Of a stretch of 64,000 nucleotides of DNA, positions 43,790-55,224 are shown in pieces. The position numbers were made by a program, and so were the translations under genes. Source of the DNA: Theropithecus gelada (Eukaryota > Chordata > Mammalia > Primates > Cercopithecidae). Under the pieces are notes generated by a model. It worked only from the letters and a program-made list of their open reading frames with translations. It ran no database searches and was not told where the DNA came from. The stretch's first letter is position 1, and the number at the start of each line of letters is the position of its first letter. Location: assembly GCF_003255815.1 (NCBI RefSeq), contig NC_037668.1, forward strand, positions 87,217,783-87,281,782. Reading direction: 5' to 3'.

Positions 43790-43985
43790 GTCCACTGCCT
43801 GAAATGTATCCTCCACAACCTTTGTCCACCTGGTGAACTCCTGCTCATATTTCAGTACTCACAATTCAAACTGCTACTCCTAAGTGAAGCTTCCTTAATA
43901 TTCCCAGGTAGAGTTGCCCTCTTCCTCTGTTGTTTCTCTTAAATATCTTGTATTTCACTCATAAAATTCACCAATCACGCACAGG
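43790..43985 (+). repeat. L2 LINE fragment
   Basis: 'gtgaactcctgctcatattt', 'agtgaagcttccttaatatt', 'ttcactcataaaattcacc'. Confidence 0.65.
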
Positions 43986-43999
43986 GTATGTTTCTAGAG

Positions 44000-44095
44000 G
44001 TAGTTTGTATAGTTGTTAAAGGCATGGACTCTGCAGCTAGTTGTTTAGTTCCAACTCTAGCTCTACCCGTATTAGCTAAATAATATGGTGCTCTC
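44000..44095 (+). repeat. MIR SINE 5' part
   Basis: 'tagttgttaaaggcatggac', 'tctgcagctagttgtttagt' and 'tccaactctagctctacccg' match the MIR tRNA-derived head and core. Confidence 0.7.
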
Positions 44096-44944
44096 TTCTG
44101 CTGACAGACTGTTAATCCCTTGAGACCAGATAATATATACAAGAATTTCTTAAATGGCTAAGTCACAAAATTGTCATGTTTTTGACCTTAATAGCAAGTC
44201 TGAATGTATCCTCCTTCTGAAGAGCTGATGTATTGTTTCTGCCAGTTTCTGGATCTGATCCCTGAAAGATGTTGAAAACCTAATTTTAAGGCCATTTTCC
44301 TGTTTGTTTTTGTTTTCCATTTCTGTTTCCTTTCCCTCTTTTCCTACCCTTCCTTTCTTAGAGACAGGACGTCTTGAAAGCTACGAAATCTTCAGGTATA
44401 TACTTCTACTTCACCAACTTCCTTTTAGTGTTTTTACCTCTTTGTCTTGTGTGGAAAATCTTAATCTGACTCTTTCTGCTTTGTGTCAAAGGGATACTGT
44501 TCATGTTAAAATTCTCAGCTCTGAGAGGTATGTGAGTAGGCCATTCCTTGGGTGATGGGACAGTTGACATCATATCTGAGAAGAGCATCACCTTCACTTA
44601 TGTGAAGTGGTGCCCTTCACTTATGGCCGTTGTCATGATGACAGTCATAGCCACCTGGAGCACAGTGGGCCTGACAAGGACAGGAATAGGAAGAGGGAAA
44701 GAATTCTTCCAGTGCTTTTATATTTTGTACTATGGGAAAAGAGTGGCATCATTTCTAGACCCTAAACCAAAATTGATAGAAACAGAAGACTAGAACCCTA
44801 AGATCTGCTAAATATTCTCAGGGGGTTGAGGTATCAAATATCTGCAGATGCTGTCATTGAGCAAAATCAAGGAGAGCAGTTTAGGATCTTTAGTATGAGG
44901 GAAATGATAATGCTTTTCAGTACCTCTTAGAGTTGTCAGTGTCT
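44096..44944. other. Unique sequence
   Basis: No transposon recognised. + frames of 83 and 81 codons (44304-44793) have no family resemblance. Confidence 0.45.
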
Positions 44945-45020
44945 CATAAAAGGTAAAGAATATTTGTTGAGTGACCACAGCTTGCTAGGTACTGTGCTAC
45001 ACTATGGCATAGTATAGTTA
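44945..45020 (-). repeat. L2/MIR-like scrap (antisense)
   Basis: 'aatatttgttgagtgaccac' and 'ttgctaggtactgtgctaca' resemble antisense L2/MIR tails; too short to separate. Confidence 0.45.
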
Positions 45021-46124
45021 TTACTGAGAATTTGTGGAGATAATCCTAGCTTATCAAGGAAATATGTGTTTTACAATTTGTTCATGTGCTTATTTACATT
45101 GAAGAATATTCTCAAGTTAAGATGATTTTTTTAGACGCTCCAGAGGACAGAAATTCATCATAAAGGGCCCTAATAGCCAAAAAGAATTGAAATGCAGTAG
45201 GCCAATTGGTAGACACTATTTCAGTCTGCTCTCTTTTATCCTTTGCCAGGAGTCATACATTATCTCTTTAAGGCAGAGCAGCCTTGGATGACCATGTATT
45301 AATATGATAACTTGCTTTTCCTTGCTCCCCACATCCCAACTAGTGGCTTTATAATAGCTTTGCTGTTTTTCACTTATTTCTTGTCTGTCGCACTAGATCC
45401 CAGGCTTACCGATTATGCACATTCTAGATAACTTTGTGTCAGCTCAGTACTGAACTTAACAAATGTCAAGTCAGGAATGCCATCAAGACTGAAGAATGTT
45501 GGAAGATAAGGATTATATAGACACCACTGTCCTTATTGATACACACTGTGTTGTCCCATAATTGGGTAGGCCAAAATGAGTTGACACTGGAAGAGGTATT
45601 TTAATATTGGAGCTTATAAAATGTTTAGAAATGTTTTCCTATCTGAGTCAGACTGAGATAGGTACATATGTTTTCTTTCTCTTCTGAGTGACACTGGGAA
45701 ATAGTTATGATTGGGAATAGGTCTTGGTACCAATAACCTCATATATACACTAGGGTAGACCTTGCAGAGGAAGCCAGCACCAGGGCATGGGACCATGAAG
45801 CAAAGGGGTTCAGAAGAACTAGTGAGTCTTCAGATGGCCAGAGGCAAAGGCTGAGATCAAGCCTCAGGTCCAAGAAGCCAGAATAAGCCTGAAATAATTG
45901 AGTGAGAAATGCAACATTACTAGAATGGAGAAGAGGCTAGGGGAAAGGCAGGAGCAAACCCCAAGGGCTGGGGGTCTGAAGATGTTGCCATCACAAGGCA
46001 GCCCCATTTTAATGGCCTCTAGCCACAGGGTCTGCCATTGAAAACTGTAGGAGTAGACAGATGCTTGATGGAAACCGTTGACCCCAGGTCTTTGCTCCCT
46101 TAATGAAGGAATCTAAAGCAAAGT
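45021..46124. other. Unique sequence (1.1 kb)
   Basis: No recognised element or gene. Confidence 0.45.
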
Positions 46125-46362
46125 AGAGATTTTTTTTTAAATTTAAACTTTATTTTTAATTGTCAAATAATAATTGTACATATTCATGGAGTACATAGCG
46201 ATGTTTCCATACATATAATGCATAGTGATCAGATTAATTAGCTTATCCGTCTGAAGCCTTTTCCATTTCTTTGTGTTGGGAACATTTAATATCCTCTTTC
46301 TAGTGAATAGAAACTGTATAATACATTATTGTTAACTGCAGTCATCTTACAGTGGTATAGAA
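46125..46362 (-). mobile_element. L1 3' fragment, first part (antisense)
   Basis: 'tttatttttaattgtcaaat', 'aataattgtacatattcatg' and 'cattattgttaactgcagtc' match an L1M/L1P 3' region in antisense. It is split by a hAT element and resumes at 46749 after the duplicated 'gtatagaa'. Confidence 0.8.
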
Positions 46363-46434
46363 TAGGGTTCCCCAGCCCCATGGGGTTCTATACCACTGTA
46401 GGATGACTAGGGTTAATGATAATGTATTATACAG
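46314..46434. repeat. 49-bp inverted duplication (hairpin)
   Basis: 46314-46362 and 46386-46434 are reverse complements at 43 of 49 positions, with a 23-nt loop that itself contains the palindrome 'ccccatgggg'. Confidence 0.93.
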
Positions 46435-46740
46435 GTACTGGTCTATAGCCTCTTAGGAGTCTGGCTGCACAGCAGGAGGTGGGTGGTGGGCTAGTGAGCA
46501 TTACCACCTGAGCATCACCTGTCAGATCAGCAGTGGCATTAGCTCCTCAAAGGAACAGGAACCTTGTTGTGAACTGTGCATGTGAGGGATCTTAAGTTGC
46601 ACACTCCTTATGAGAATCTAATGCTTGATAATCTGAGGTGGCACAGTTTCATCCTGAAACCATCCTCCTGACCCCCTACCCATGGAAAAATTGTCATCCA
46701 CAAAACTGTCTCCTGGTGCCCAAAAGGCTGGGGACCGCTG
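46363..46740. mobile_element. hAT-type DNA transposon with 8-bp target duplication
   Basis: Termini 'tagggttccccagcc' and 'ggctggggaccgctg' are inverted. 'gtatagaa' flanks both sides (46355-46362 and 46741-46748), the 8-bp duplication expected of hAT. The interior has 'gctgcacagcaggaggtggg', 'gtcagatcagcagtggcatt', 'cttatgagaatctaatgctt'. Near the left end, 46386-46434 is not element sequence but an inverted copy of the flanking L1. Family name not assigned. Confidence 0.85.
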
Positions 46741-46748
46741 GTATAGAA

Positions 46749-46830
46749 CAGAATTTATTTCTCCTGCCTAGCTGTAATTGTCTATCCTTTAACAGATCTC
46801 TCCCTATCTTTTTACATGTCCTTTGATACC
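46749..46830 (-). mobile_element. L1 3' fragment, second part (antisense)
   Basis: 'tttatttctcctgcctagct' and 'tgtctatcctttaacagatc' continue the L1 interrupted at 46362. Confidence 0.75.
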
Positions 46831-46844
46831 ATAAGCTCTATGGA

Positions 46845-47003
46845 CGCCCTATAATATTTCTTCATTATACTTATCCTTCATAGTGATTATTAGAGTGAAC
46901 GCTTCATGGATTTTTCTCTCTTACCAGACTCTAAGTTCCATGAGGGAAGAGATAATATCTATGCTTGGTACATAGTAGGAGCTTAATAAATATTTTTGGA
47001 AAG
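46845..47003 (+). repeat. L2 LINE 3' end
   Basis: 'accagactctaagttccatg', 'agggaagagataatatctat', 'ggtacatagtaggagcttaa', 'taaatatttttgg'. Confidence 0.82.
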
Positions 47004-47769
47004 AGAGAGAGAAAGAGGGAGGAGGGAAATAAATGGCTCTTTTGCTTTTTTCCTTCATGCCAGAGCAACACTCAGCTTCTGAGGTATGCACAGCAAGGCT
47101 CTTGCTGAGACGGGTGTGGCCCCTTGCTGCCTCACTTCCAGCCCTGGGCACATGCAGTTCTTTCCACCTGGCCCAGTCCTCCTCCTCCCTGCTCTGCCCT
47201 TGCCTCTGCTTCTAATTCTGCTTCTTCCTCTTTTTCTGATCTCCTGCAGCCTAATCATCCTCCTGACACATTCTTTCTTTAACCATCTGAATGCTGTCAG
47301 TATGGTTCCTGTGAGCTCTGAATGTTCTGGAAGCCATTGGTTTTTTTGTTTGTTTGTTTGCTTTGATAATTTTGGATATTTTACTCTTGCTCATTATGGA
47401 ATGACTTTACAGCTGAACTCTCAAAACCAGACCTCATTTTCCCAACTTGAGAGAACATCTCATTGCTGTCCCTGTGTCCTTGCCTATGGCACGCATCTCC
47501 CGAACACCCTTTTTTACCAAAACATCCTCACAGCAAACCTAAGGCACTAACTCTTTGCTTCCTACAGCTCTGTGTTTCTTGAGCTCTTCTATCTGTTTTA
47601 TTTTCATATTTTTCCTTTATTAAGAAAAGGAGATAACAGACAAGATAAACACGAGAAATTAAATACCTCAAAATTACTGTACTTTTTCACTTGGAGTAAC
47701 TGGCCTTTGCAATGTTTTGTAAATATCTTTCCCTGAGCGGGCCTGAATAAGTATGTAGTTAACAAGCAT
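47004..47769. other. Pyrimidine-rich sequence, possible L2
   Basis: 'gcacatgcagttctttccac' near 47148 hints at L2. A 154-codon + frame (47086-47550) crosses this and an (GTTT)n stretch; its Leu/Pro-rich first third comes from CT-rich DNA, so I do not call a gene. Confidence 0.4.
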
Positions 47770-47985
47770 GGATTTTTAATTGATCAGGGCAGGTTTTGAA
47801 CTTCTGTCCTCCTCTTTCCTAATGATATAACCTCCAATGACTTAACCTTCTGAGCCTCAGTATTCTCTTCTGTGAAATGGAAATACTAGTAATAGTATCC
47901 TCACAAGTTTGTTGTGATATTCGGTAACTCACATAAAATTCCTTTACATAATGCCTGGCATATAATAGGGACTAAATAAGCTGTC
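47770..47985 (+). repeat. MIR SINE
   Basis: 'aatgacttaaccttctgagc', 'ctcagtattctcttctgtga', 'aatggaaatactagtaatag', 'catataatagggactaaata'. Confidence 0.8.
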
Positions 47986-48059
47986 ACTTGTTTTCTCTCC
48001 TTCCCTCCTTTTTCTCATATGGCCTGTAATTATTACCGTCCTTATTTTTTAGGGGACAG

Positions 48060-48960
48060 ATTCAAATCTGTGAATCCAGAGGCTTCATTGCAATCTTGGA
48101 ATATTTTGGTGGCAACTTTAAGATCTTTTGTTTTCTGACTCTTAGATCTCTTTCTTTTGGTGGCATGGGAAAATTCCCTCAACTCGATTATTTATTCAGT
48201 TCTTTCATGCTCCCCATATTGTCATGGCCACGTTTGAATCATGTTATCGGCAAGTCTGACCGAAAAGGCAATTTAATATTGCCCTGTGTTGCATCATTGT
48301 ATATATTATTTCGGCCTGTCACAGGCCTGTCAGCAAGTCTTGATGAAGTACAGAGCCAATAGTAACAGGTCTGAAATCTGACAGCTCTTTAACAGAAGCT
48401 GCTCCGATTGGTGCAATGGTATTTCTTCAGAAATTAAGGCCTTCTTGGTCTCTTTGTTGATATAATTAGCAATCCAATCCAAGTCATTTTATCTCCCCAC
48501 AAGCTGTATCTTCAGGGCTGGTAATTCAGTCTGTTGCATGGCTTGGAAAAACAGAGCCATCAGAGGCCTGTGATGTACCAAAGGCTGCAGCTAGGAATAT
48601 CTTGGTAATTTATCCTCACTCTCAGCTCTAATTATTCTGTTCTTCACTAGCTGGTTCGATTGAGACTCTCCAGGTTCAGCCTTCCCTAAGCAGAGAACAA
48701 AAGGTTTCCCTTGAAAGTGGGGGCCTGGCAATGTCAGTACAGTGAGCCGTGTATAAATAATGCAGCAGCGCCGGTTTCATTTTTATAAAATCTTGGTGGA
48801 GAAATGCATGAGAATGATCAGGCCCCTGGAACTCAGCAGGCATGTGCTTTTGATGTGTGCCTTGCTCTGAGTAAAAGCAGGAGAGTAAAAAGTTCTTCTT
48901 GTTTGTGCTGAGGCTACTTCATGGTCTCTGGCTGGGATTTTGGTGACCCTTTTGCTTTGT
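48060..48960. promoter_or_regulatory. Repeat-free candidate conserved regulatory block
   Basis: 900 bp with no transposon landmark. It holds homeobox-type cores (TAATTAG at 48473-48479, TAATTAT at 48629-48635), the palindromes 'ggcaatttaatattgcc' (48267-48283) and 'ggcctgtcacaggcc' (48313-48327), and a TATA-like 'gtataaata' at 48751-48759. Enhancer function is inference from composition. Confidence 0.35.
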
Positions 48961-49398
48961 TTCTGATAGAGTCTGGAGGCTCCTACCTGCCTAGGAAAAC
49001 TCTGATATGTATATAGAGGGAAATATCTTCAGTAACTATTTTCTGATTGAAAATAAAGATGATGAAAATACAGATGCTGATTATAGTAGCTTTACTTATA
49101 TTAGCTTCACTTATATTCCCTCATTTTAATCCTCCTAAGGTTAGCACAGTGATCTGACTGGGCTATTTTCGCTATACCTTCTGCTCTCCCAATTAGCCTT
49201 ATATCTTTTCTTTTTTCTGGTCAGATTCCCCAAAAATAAATATTCAGGGTGTGAACCTAGCAGCCAAAGCTCTGGGAACTGAGTCGGGGAAAGGAGCTTG
49301 AGGGCTGGCCTGCAAAAAAGCAGATACTGAATCAGTTTGTTTTTGTCAAGATACTCTACCCTTACCTGGGCCTTTTACCGCACCTCTCTGAGGGTGGA
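48961..49398. other. Unique sequence before the THE1 LTR
   Basis: 'agcttcacttatattccctc' partly repeats 'agctttacttatattagctt' at 49090-49115. Otherwise nothing recognised. Confidence 0.4.
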
Positions 49399-49762
49399 TG
49401 ATATGGTTTGGCTGTGTCCCTACCCAAATCTCATCTTGATTTGTAGCTCCGGTAGTTCCCATGTGTTATGGGAGGGACCCAGTGGGAAATAATTGAATCA
49501 TGGGGGCAGTTTCTCCTTCTACTGTTCTTGTGGTAGTGAATAAGTCTCACGAGATTGGATGGTTTTATAATGGGGAAACCCTTTTCACTTGGTTCTCCTT
49601 CTCTCTTGTCTGCTGCCGTATAAGACGTGCCTTTTACCTTCTACCATGATTGTGAGGCCTCCCCAGCCATATGGAACTATGAGTTTATTAAACCTCTTTT
49701 TCTTTATAAATTACCCAGTCTCAGGTATGTCTTTATCAGCAGTGTGAAAATGGACTAATACA
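49399..49762 (+). mobile_element. Solitary THE1 LTR (ERVL-MaLR)
   Basis: 364 bp from 'tgatatggtttggctgtgtc' to 'gaaaatggactaataca', with 'gaatcatgggggcagtttct' and 'aaacctctttttctttataa' (polyadenylation region). Flanks 'gtgga' (49394-49398) and 'ttgga' (49763-49767) fit a 5-bp target duplication with one change. The size is that of THE1; no internal region is present. Confidence 0.94.
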
Positions 49763-50539
49763 TTGGACCTTAGTACTCTTCTTCCATAGCGTGGGAGAAG
49801 TAGTACCCTGGTTGCTCATAGTGAGGTCACTTGGGATCTAATTACTTCCTAAACATACTTTTTGTACCATCTTGCTGTTTTTAGCCTCACTTTTATCCTC
49901 ACTTTCAAGGGTGGTGAGTGCCACCACCTCCTGAACTTTTTGGGTCTCTGGAGAGTAATCATTTTGCTTGTGGGTTTTTCCTGCTGCTATTTAGGTTTTA
50001 CCTTTCTCAAGTCTACCAAGAGAGTTACTACTACCATGATTTTTGGCTTTTAGATTTTTTATGCTGTCATCTTCTATCCTGTTCTCATTGTGGGTTTTTG
50101 CCTCTTTGAAACATTCTTGTACAGCCATTTTGTTGGAATTTTTTAAAGGGTGCAGAGGTTAACATGTGTAGTCAAGCTGGCATCTTTAATCAGAAGCCTG
50201 TTTTTGTTTTTATACTTTTTGAAATAGGAAAGAAGGCCTGCTAGAGATCTGGCATGCATTTGTGTCTTGGGCAGTAGGTGATGGGAGGAATGTGAGGTAG
50301 GCACAGCCAGGAGAGCATTGTCCGAAGGCTCTCCTGGTTCCATTGAGATGAATGGTCTATGCAAGGAATCCAGTGTTTTGCTTGCTACTGCCTCTGGGCA
50401 CTCCAGGAGTCTAACTTTTGTCTCTTCTCCAACCTGCATACAGAACAGTATCTAAAGATCTAGGCTTTATAATAGAAGCAATTAAAAAGTGATTAGGAAC
50501 CTGAAAGCTTCCTTCTATAACTGCGATCTGAAGGTTTTT
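49763..50539. other. Mostly unassigned; possible old L1 at 50030-50230
   Basis: 'ttttatgctgtcatcttcta', 'tctcattgtgggtttttgcc' and 'catctttaatcagaagcctg' faintly resemble an old antisense L1. Confidence 0.35.
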
Positions 50540-50770
50540 ATTCATTCACTTAATTAACATGCATTGAGCTCTCAAAATTTGCCGGAGTAGCATTGTGCTT
50601 ACTCATCCACATAACTGGATGAAAAAGGCAGATATGGACCCTGCTTTGGGAGGTTGTGACCTGACCTTATATACTGAAATTTCCAGAAGGCCAGATAGAG
50701 CATCAAGAAATGAAACAAATAAAATAAAATAAAATAGTAACATTATTTTGTGATAATGAGATAGAACCTT
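50540..50770 (-). repeat. L2 LINE fragment (antisense)
   Basis: 'tttattcattcacttaatta', 'acatgcattgagctctcaaa', 'ggcagatatggaccctgctt'. Confidence 0.7.
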
Positions 50771-50949
50771 CAGTGCCTCCTGGTCTTCCCCACTCATACA
50801 CACTCATGCCTAAAATAGTCCACAGTTCTGTACTCCTTTAGTGGGCCAGATCCTTTCATCACCATGGGCTGCTGAGACCACTGGAATTTCAGGCAAACCT
50901 ATAAAGCAAGGGCAGTTTTAGGTGACCACATTCTGTCATGAATCCTTGA

Positions 50950-51202
50950 TTTCATATACAGTTCTTGCATTACATGTTTGCTAGTGGTAGGCCAAAACAA
51001 AAGAAGAAAAGTTCTAATTTTAGCTGAGTTCAAGTTACCTTTCTAAAAATTATGATTTCTTCTTTATGAGTCTTTTTGGTGAATTGACCCTTTTCTCAGT
51101 ATGTAATATACTTGTTTATTCCTGGTAACATTTCTTGTTCTGAAGTCTACTTTGATATTAATATAGCCACCTCAGCTTATTAATTATTAGTATCTGCATG
51201 CC
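50950..51202 (-). mobile_element. Ancient L1, segment 1 (antisense)
   Basis: 'gttctgaagtctactttgat' and 'attaatatagccacctcagc' begin a long antisense L1M. It ends at 'tgcatgcc', duplicated by the Alu insertion. Confidence 0.7.
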
Positions 51203-51515
51203 TTATTTATTTATTTATTTATTTATTTATTGAGACTGAGTCTTGCTCTGTCATCCAGGCTGGAGTGCAATGGCACAATCTCGGCTCACTGCAACCTCCG
51301 CCTCCCGGGTTCAAGCAATTCTCCTGCCTCAGCCTCCTGACTAGCTGGGATTACAAGCACACACCACCATGCCTGACTGATTTTTTTTTGTATTTTTAGT
51401 AGAGACGGGTTTTCACCCTGTTGGTCAGGCTGGTCTCGAACCTCTGACCTTGTGATCCACCCACCTCAGCCTCCCAAAGTGCTGGGATTACAGGCGTGAG
51501 CCACCACGCCCAGCC
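51203..51515 (-). repeat. AluS, full length, antisense
   Basis: (TTTA)n tail, then 'gagactgagtcttgctctgt' to 'gtgagccaccacgcccagcc'. Perfect target-site duplication 'tgcatgcc' at 51195-51202 and 51516-51523. Confidence 0.96.
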
Positions 51516-51577
51516 TGCATGCCATATTTTTGCATCTTTTTACTCTTTATCTTGCATTTTTATGTTGAAAATGAGTG

Positions 51578-51603
<26 letters not shown>
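51516..51603 (-). mobile_element. Ancient L1, segment 2 (antisense)
   Basis: 'catctttttactctttatct' and 'ttgaaaatgagtgttttttg' continue segment 1 up to a (TTTG)n stretch before the next Alu. Confidence 0.65.
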
Positions 51604-51607
<4 letters not shown>

Positions 51608-51608
<1 letters not shown>

Positions 51609-51905
51609 TCCAGGCACTGTGGCTCACCTCACACCTATAATCCCAGCTATTCACAAAACTGAGGCAGGATGATTGCTTGAGTCCAGTAGAGACCAACCTC
51701 AGCAACATAGCAAAACCCCATCTCTAAAAAATAAAAAAAGAAAAAGTAATCTGGGAATGGTGGTGTGTGCTTATAGTCTCAGCTACTCAGGAGGCTGAGG
51801 TGGGGGGATTCCTTAAGCTCCAGAGTTAAAGGCTGCAGTGAGCTCTGATCATGCTGCTGCACTCTAGCCTGGGCAACAGAGTGCTCTTCTCTAAAAAATA
51901 AAATA
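51608..51905 (+). repeat. AluJ, full length
   Basis: 'ccaggcactgtggctcacct', 'aacatagcaaaaccccatct', 'gtgagctctgatcatgctgc'. Highly diverged, J-type text. Confidence 0.9.
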
Positions 51906-54480
51906 AGTTTTAAACTCCATATAGTTGGGTTTTATTTGTATTCAGCTTTATGATCTTTGCCTTCGCATTGGAGATTTTAGGTCATTTACATTTATTGGTT
52001 GGGTTTTAATCTATTTTCTTTTTCTGTGTTCCATATATTCTATATAATTATTCCCTTTTCCTGTCTTCTCCAGGTTACTTAAATATTTTTTACTATTTCA
52101 TTTCATCTCCAAAAAGTTTTACGTCTTTTTTGCCAGTTTGTAATATGCATCTTTCACTTATCACAGTTGATCTTAAAATAATTTTAATGCCTCATTATAT
52201 ATAATACACTTTCTTATCTTCCTGTGATTTGTGCTATTATTTTCATATGATTTGTTCATGCATTGGATTGTATAAAGATTTAAAGTCAATTATTTTTTAA
52301 AGAAATTTAAAATGGAAAATTTATGTCACTTATATTTACTCACATTTTAGCAGTTCTGATACTCTTCATTCCTTTGTATGGGTTCACATTTCCATTTGGT
52401 ATCTTTAACCCATGTAGTTTCGCTTGAATTATAAAATATTCTCCTTCTCCATCCTCCTATGTGAATATACAGAATTGAGTTTGTTGATTGCATTGATACC
52501 CTTTAATTTCCCAGTAGTAATAATAATAGCTATTATTACTCTTATAGTTTACATGTCTCTTCACATTCTGAAAGTACAATAACATCTTTAAATAGAATTG
52601 TCTTTTTTCAAATGCTTTTTAAATTTTAGAAGCTCTTGTTTCATATATTTCATACTATATTGTTTGGTTCGTAAAATATTATGAATGGTAGTTTTCTTGG
52701 ACTGAGCATTTTGTCATTATGAAATATTCTTCTTTTCCTTGTTTAATATTTTTAACCTTGATTCTATTTTGATACTTATATTGTCATTTAAATTTTTTTT
52801 TGTTTTTATGTTATGTTTTTGTAGAACATTTTTGAAAGAAAACTGTATCACATTTTTAAAAATCTGAATTATAAACAAGATATAGCTTAATTTTAACGAC
52901 AGTATGATTAATCTTATCTTTTAACTGGTTGTGCAATTCAGCCCATTCACATTTGATGAAATACTGAGATAATTGACCTTATTTCTTCCATCTTATTTTG
53001 TTTTCTATTTATATTACATCACTGCTCATTCCCTTTCCTTTTTGTTTTGTGTGGTTTATTGGTTTCACTGGCTTGATAATTTTTTTTCTTTATTCCTTTT
53101 TATTCCTTGTTACTTTGACAGTTCTACTAAGTTTTTTGTTTCTACTAGTGGTTACATTCTCATTCCTTACAACCAACAATAAACTTATGTTCTGCCTAAA
53201 CATGTATATGCATTTCAAGGAACGTTTTCTGTGTACCCCGTCTCTAGACTCTTGCTTAATATTTGCTTACTTAATGTTTATTTTCAGTTCCAGACTAAGT
53301 TTTTTCGTTTCTTTTTTTTTTTTTTTGTAGAATAACAGGCCTATTGTGTTTTAAGAAAACTCAATATTACAGTTTCCTGCTTACATTATTATTATCCACT
53401 TAGATTTAAATATGTATATGCCTATATTTTTATGCATATATGTATATGTTTAAGCATATTATGCACACACATGCATATATATACATACATGCATGAAAGC
53501 GACACATACAGAGAGTGAGAGAGGATCTCAGTGTCTGCTGGTTCTTCTAGTCTTTGATTTCCACCATATTGAGAAAGGTGCTCCAAATCAATTGTTATTT
53601 GGTTATACTCTTTCTCAAGTATTATCCTCAGAGAGTGCTTATAGGAAGTTTACATTTTGAATCCTTGTGTGTTGAAAATGTTTTTTTTTTTTTTTTTTTC
53701 CCTGACAGCTGAACAATATTTTGTCTGGGTATAGGATTCTTTAATCAGTTTCTCTTAATAGTTTATACATTATTCCAGTGTCCACATTCCAGAGTTGTAG
53801 ATGAGAATTCCCTTAGCTAGGATGAATCCTTTGTAAGAAACCTATTCTTTCTGTCTGGAAGCTTGTATAATTTTCTGTTTACTCAAGTGTTTCCTGGATT
53901 TACTTCCTAGACTTAATGAGACTTTTAATCTGTGGGCTTGAATCTTACTTCAGTTCAGTATAATAAAATACCTAGCACTGTATTCATTTAATTATAATAT
54001 CTCCCTCATCTGTTCTTTTCTTTTTTTTCATTCCTTTTCTGTCTCTTTTTTTAAAAAAAAATATGTACTGGAATCTCATGTTAGGCTTCTGAAATCTGTC
54101 CTCCAAGCCTCTTATCTCTTCCATCATTATGTCAATCTCTTTGTATCTTTGCTACTTGTAGTAAGATATTTCATTTACTTGGTCTTCCAGAGCATTAATT
54201 TGATTTTCGTTAGTGTCAGTGATTAAATTTTAAACTTAAAATCAGTGCTTATGCTTCCAGAAAGTGTTTTTTGCATTCTTCTGATTCCTCATTGTTTTCA
54301 TCATTGAAATATTCTACCATATTTTTCATCATTTCTACTTCTGTGGGACTTGCCTCTTATAGATGCTTTGTGGGATCTCTCAGGTGAACTAGTCCCATTA
54401 AGTTAGTTACTGTTTTTGTTTGGCCTACTCATTGATAAATGCTATTTTGCCTTTCATATAGGTTTTTAGAATCCATTCTG
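51906..54480 (-). mobile_element. Ancient L1, segment 3 (antisense, 2.6 kb)
   Basis: 'tccatatagttgggttttat', 'ggtcatttacatttattggt', 'ctcttcattcctttgtatgg', 'ttttgtctgggtataggatt', 'ggtcttccagagcattaatt' keep L1M order. Coding frames are wholly decayed; the 110-codon + frame at 52998-53330 is T-rich antisense text. T runs lie at 53312-53326 and 53681-53699, and an AT-alternating patch at 53410-53495. Confidence 0.7.
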
Positions 54481-55224
54481 CATTAACAAATCTGAAAGCA
54501 GTGAAAGGTACAGCAGTTCCTGCCCTGTCACTTGGGCTGGCAGTCACCCAATCGGCCAACAGCAAGTGGCCCCTTCTTTCCTCCTAGAGCACCCTTGGTG
54601 GAAGCAGCACTTCTCTCTGGCTCAATCTTAGAAGCAACCCAGACTGCCAGTGTAGCCCTGACTGTGTAAGGCCCCTATGTCTAATTCCAAGTTTACAAAC
54701 CTTTGGGTAGGGGTGACTAGTAGGTACAGCTTGCCTAAAGGTGAATAGTTATCCAAAGAGGGCAAGTTGCTAAAACACTTCAGGAAATGTCAAAACTGGT
54801 CTTAATAGAAGACTCAGGGAGGGGTAAGCCCTTTGTTCTGCTACTAGTACCTTGCCTTTACCCACTAACAGTATAAACAAAGTCTTGTATTTTCTCTCTC
54901 TCCTGGAGAGTTTTGGAGTACCTGTGGCTTCGGTTGTACTCACTAAACTTGACCGGTTCTGCTGCTTAATAGCACATCCATGTTACCCATCAGTTTGATT
55001 TAAAGAGACTCAATGAATTGGACCCGAATGTTGTTTGAATAATCCTGATGAAGGAGAGAGTTGCCAGAGGCATCTGTAGCCATAAAACTTCTGTAGTCAT
55101 CTTCACTCCAGGCATACTGTCTTATTTTAACTTCTTGTAAAGACCAAGACATCCCTAACTTTCTCTTTACTGGGGAAAAAATCTGCTTGGAAAAACAGTT
55201 ATGCTGTGAAGTGTTGAGTTTTTT
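54481..55224. other. Unassigned; may extend the L1
   Basis: GC content rises at 54500-54680. No landmark placed; an 84-codon antisense frame at 55000-55254 has no domain. Confidence 0.35.

Noticed and set aside
47086..47550. 154-codon Leu/Pro-rich + frame
   Set aside because: Pyrimidine-rich DNA gives Leu/Pro/Ser runs in any frame; no start context, splice signals or domain were found.
48751..48759. 'gtataaata' as a functional TATA promoter
   Set aside because: Single motif in AT-rich DNA with no initiator or downstream exon evident; kept only as part of the regulatory-block observation.
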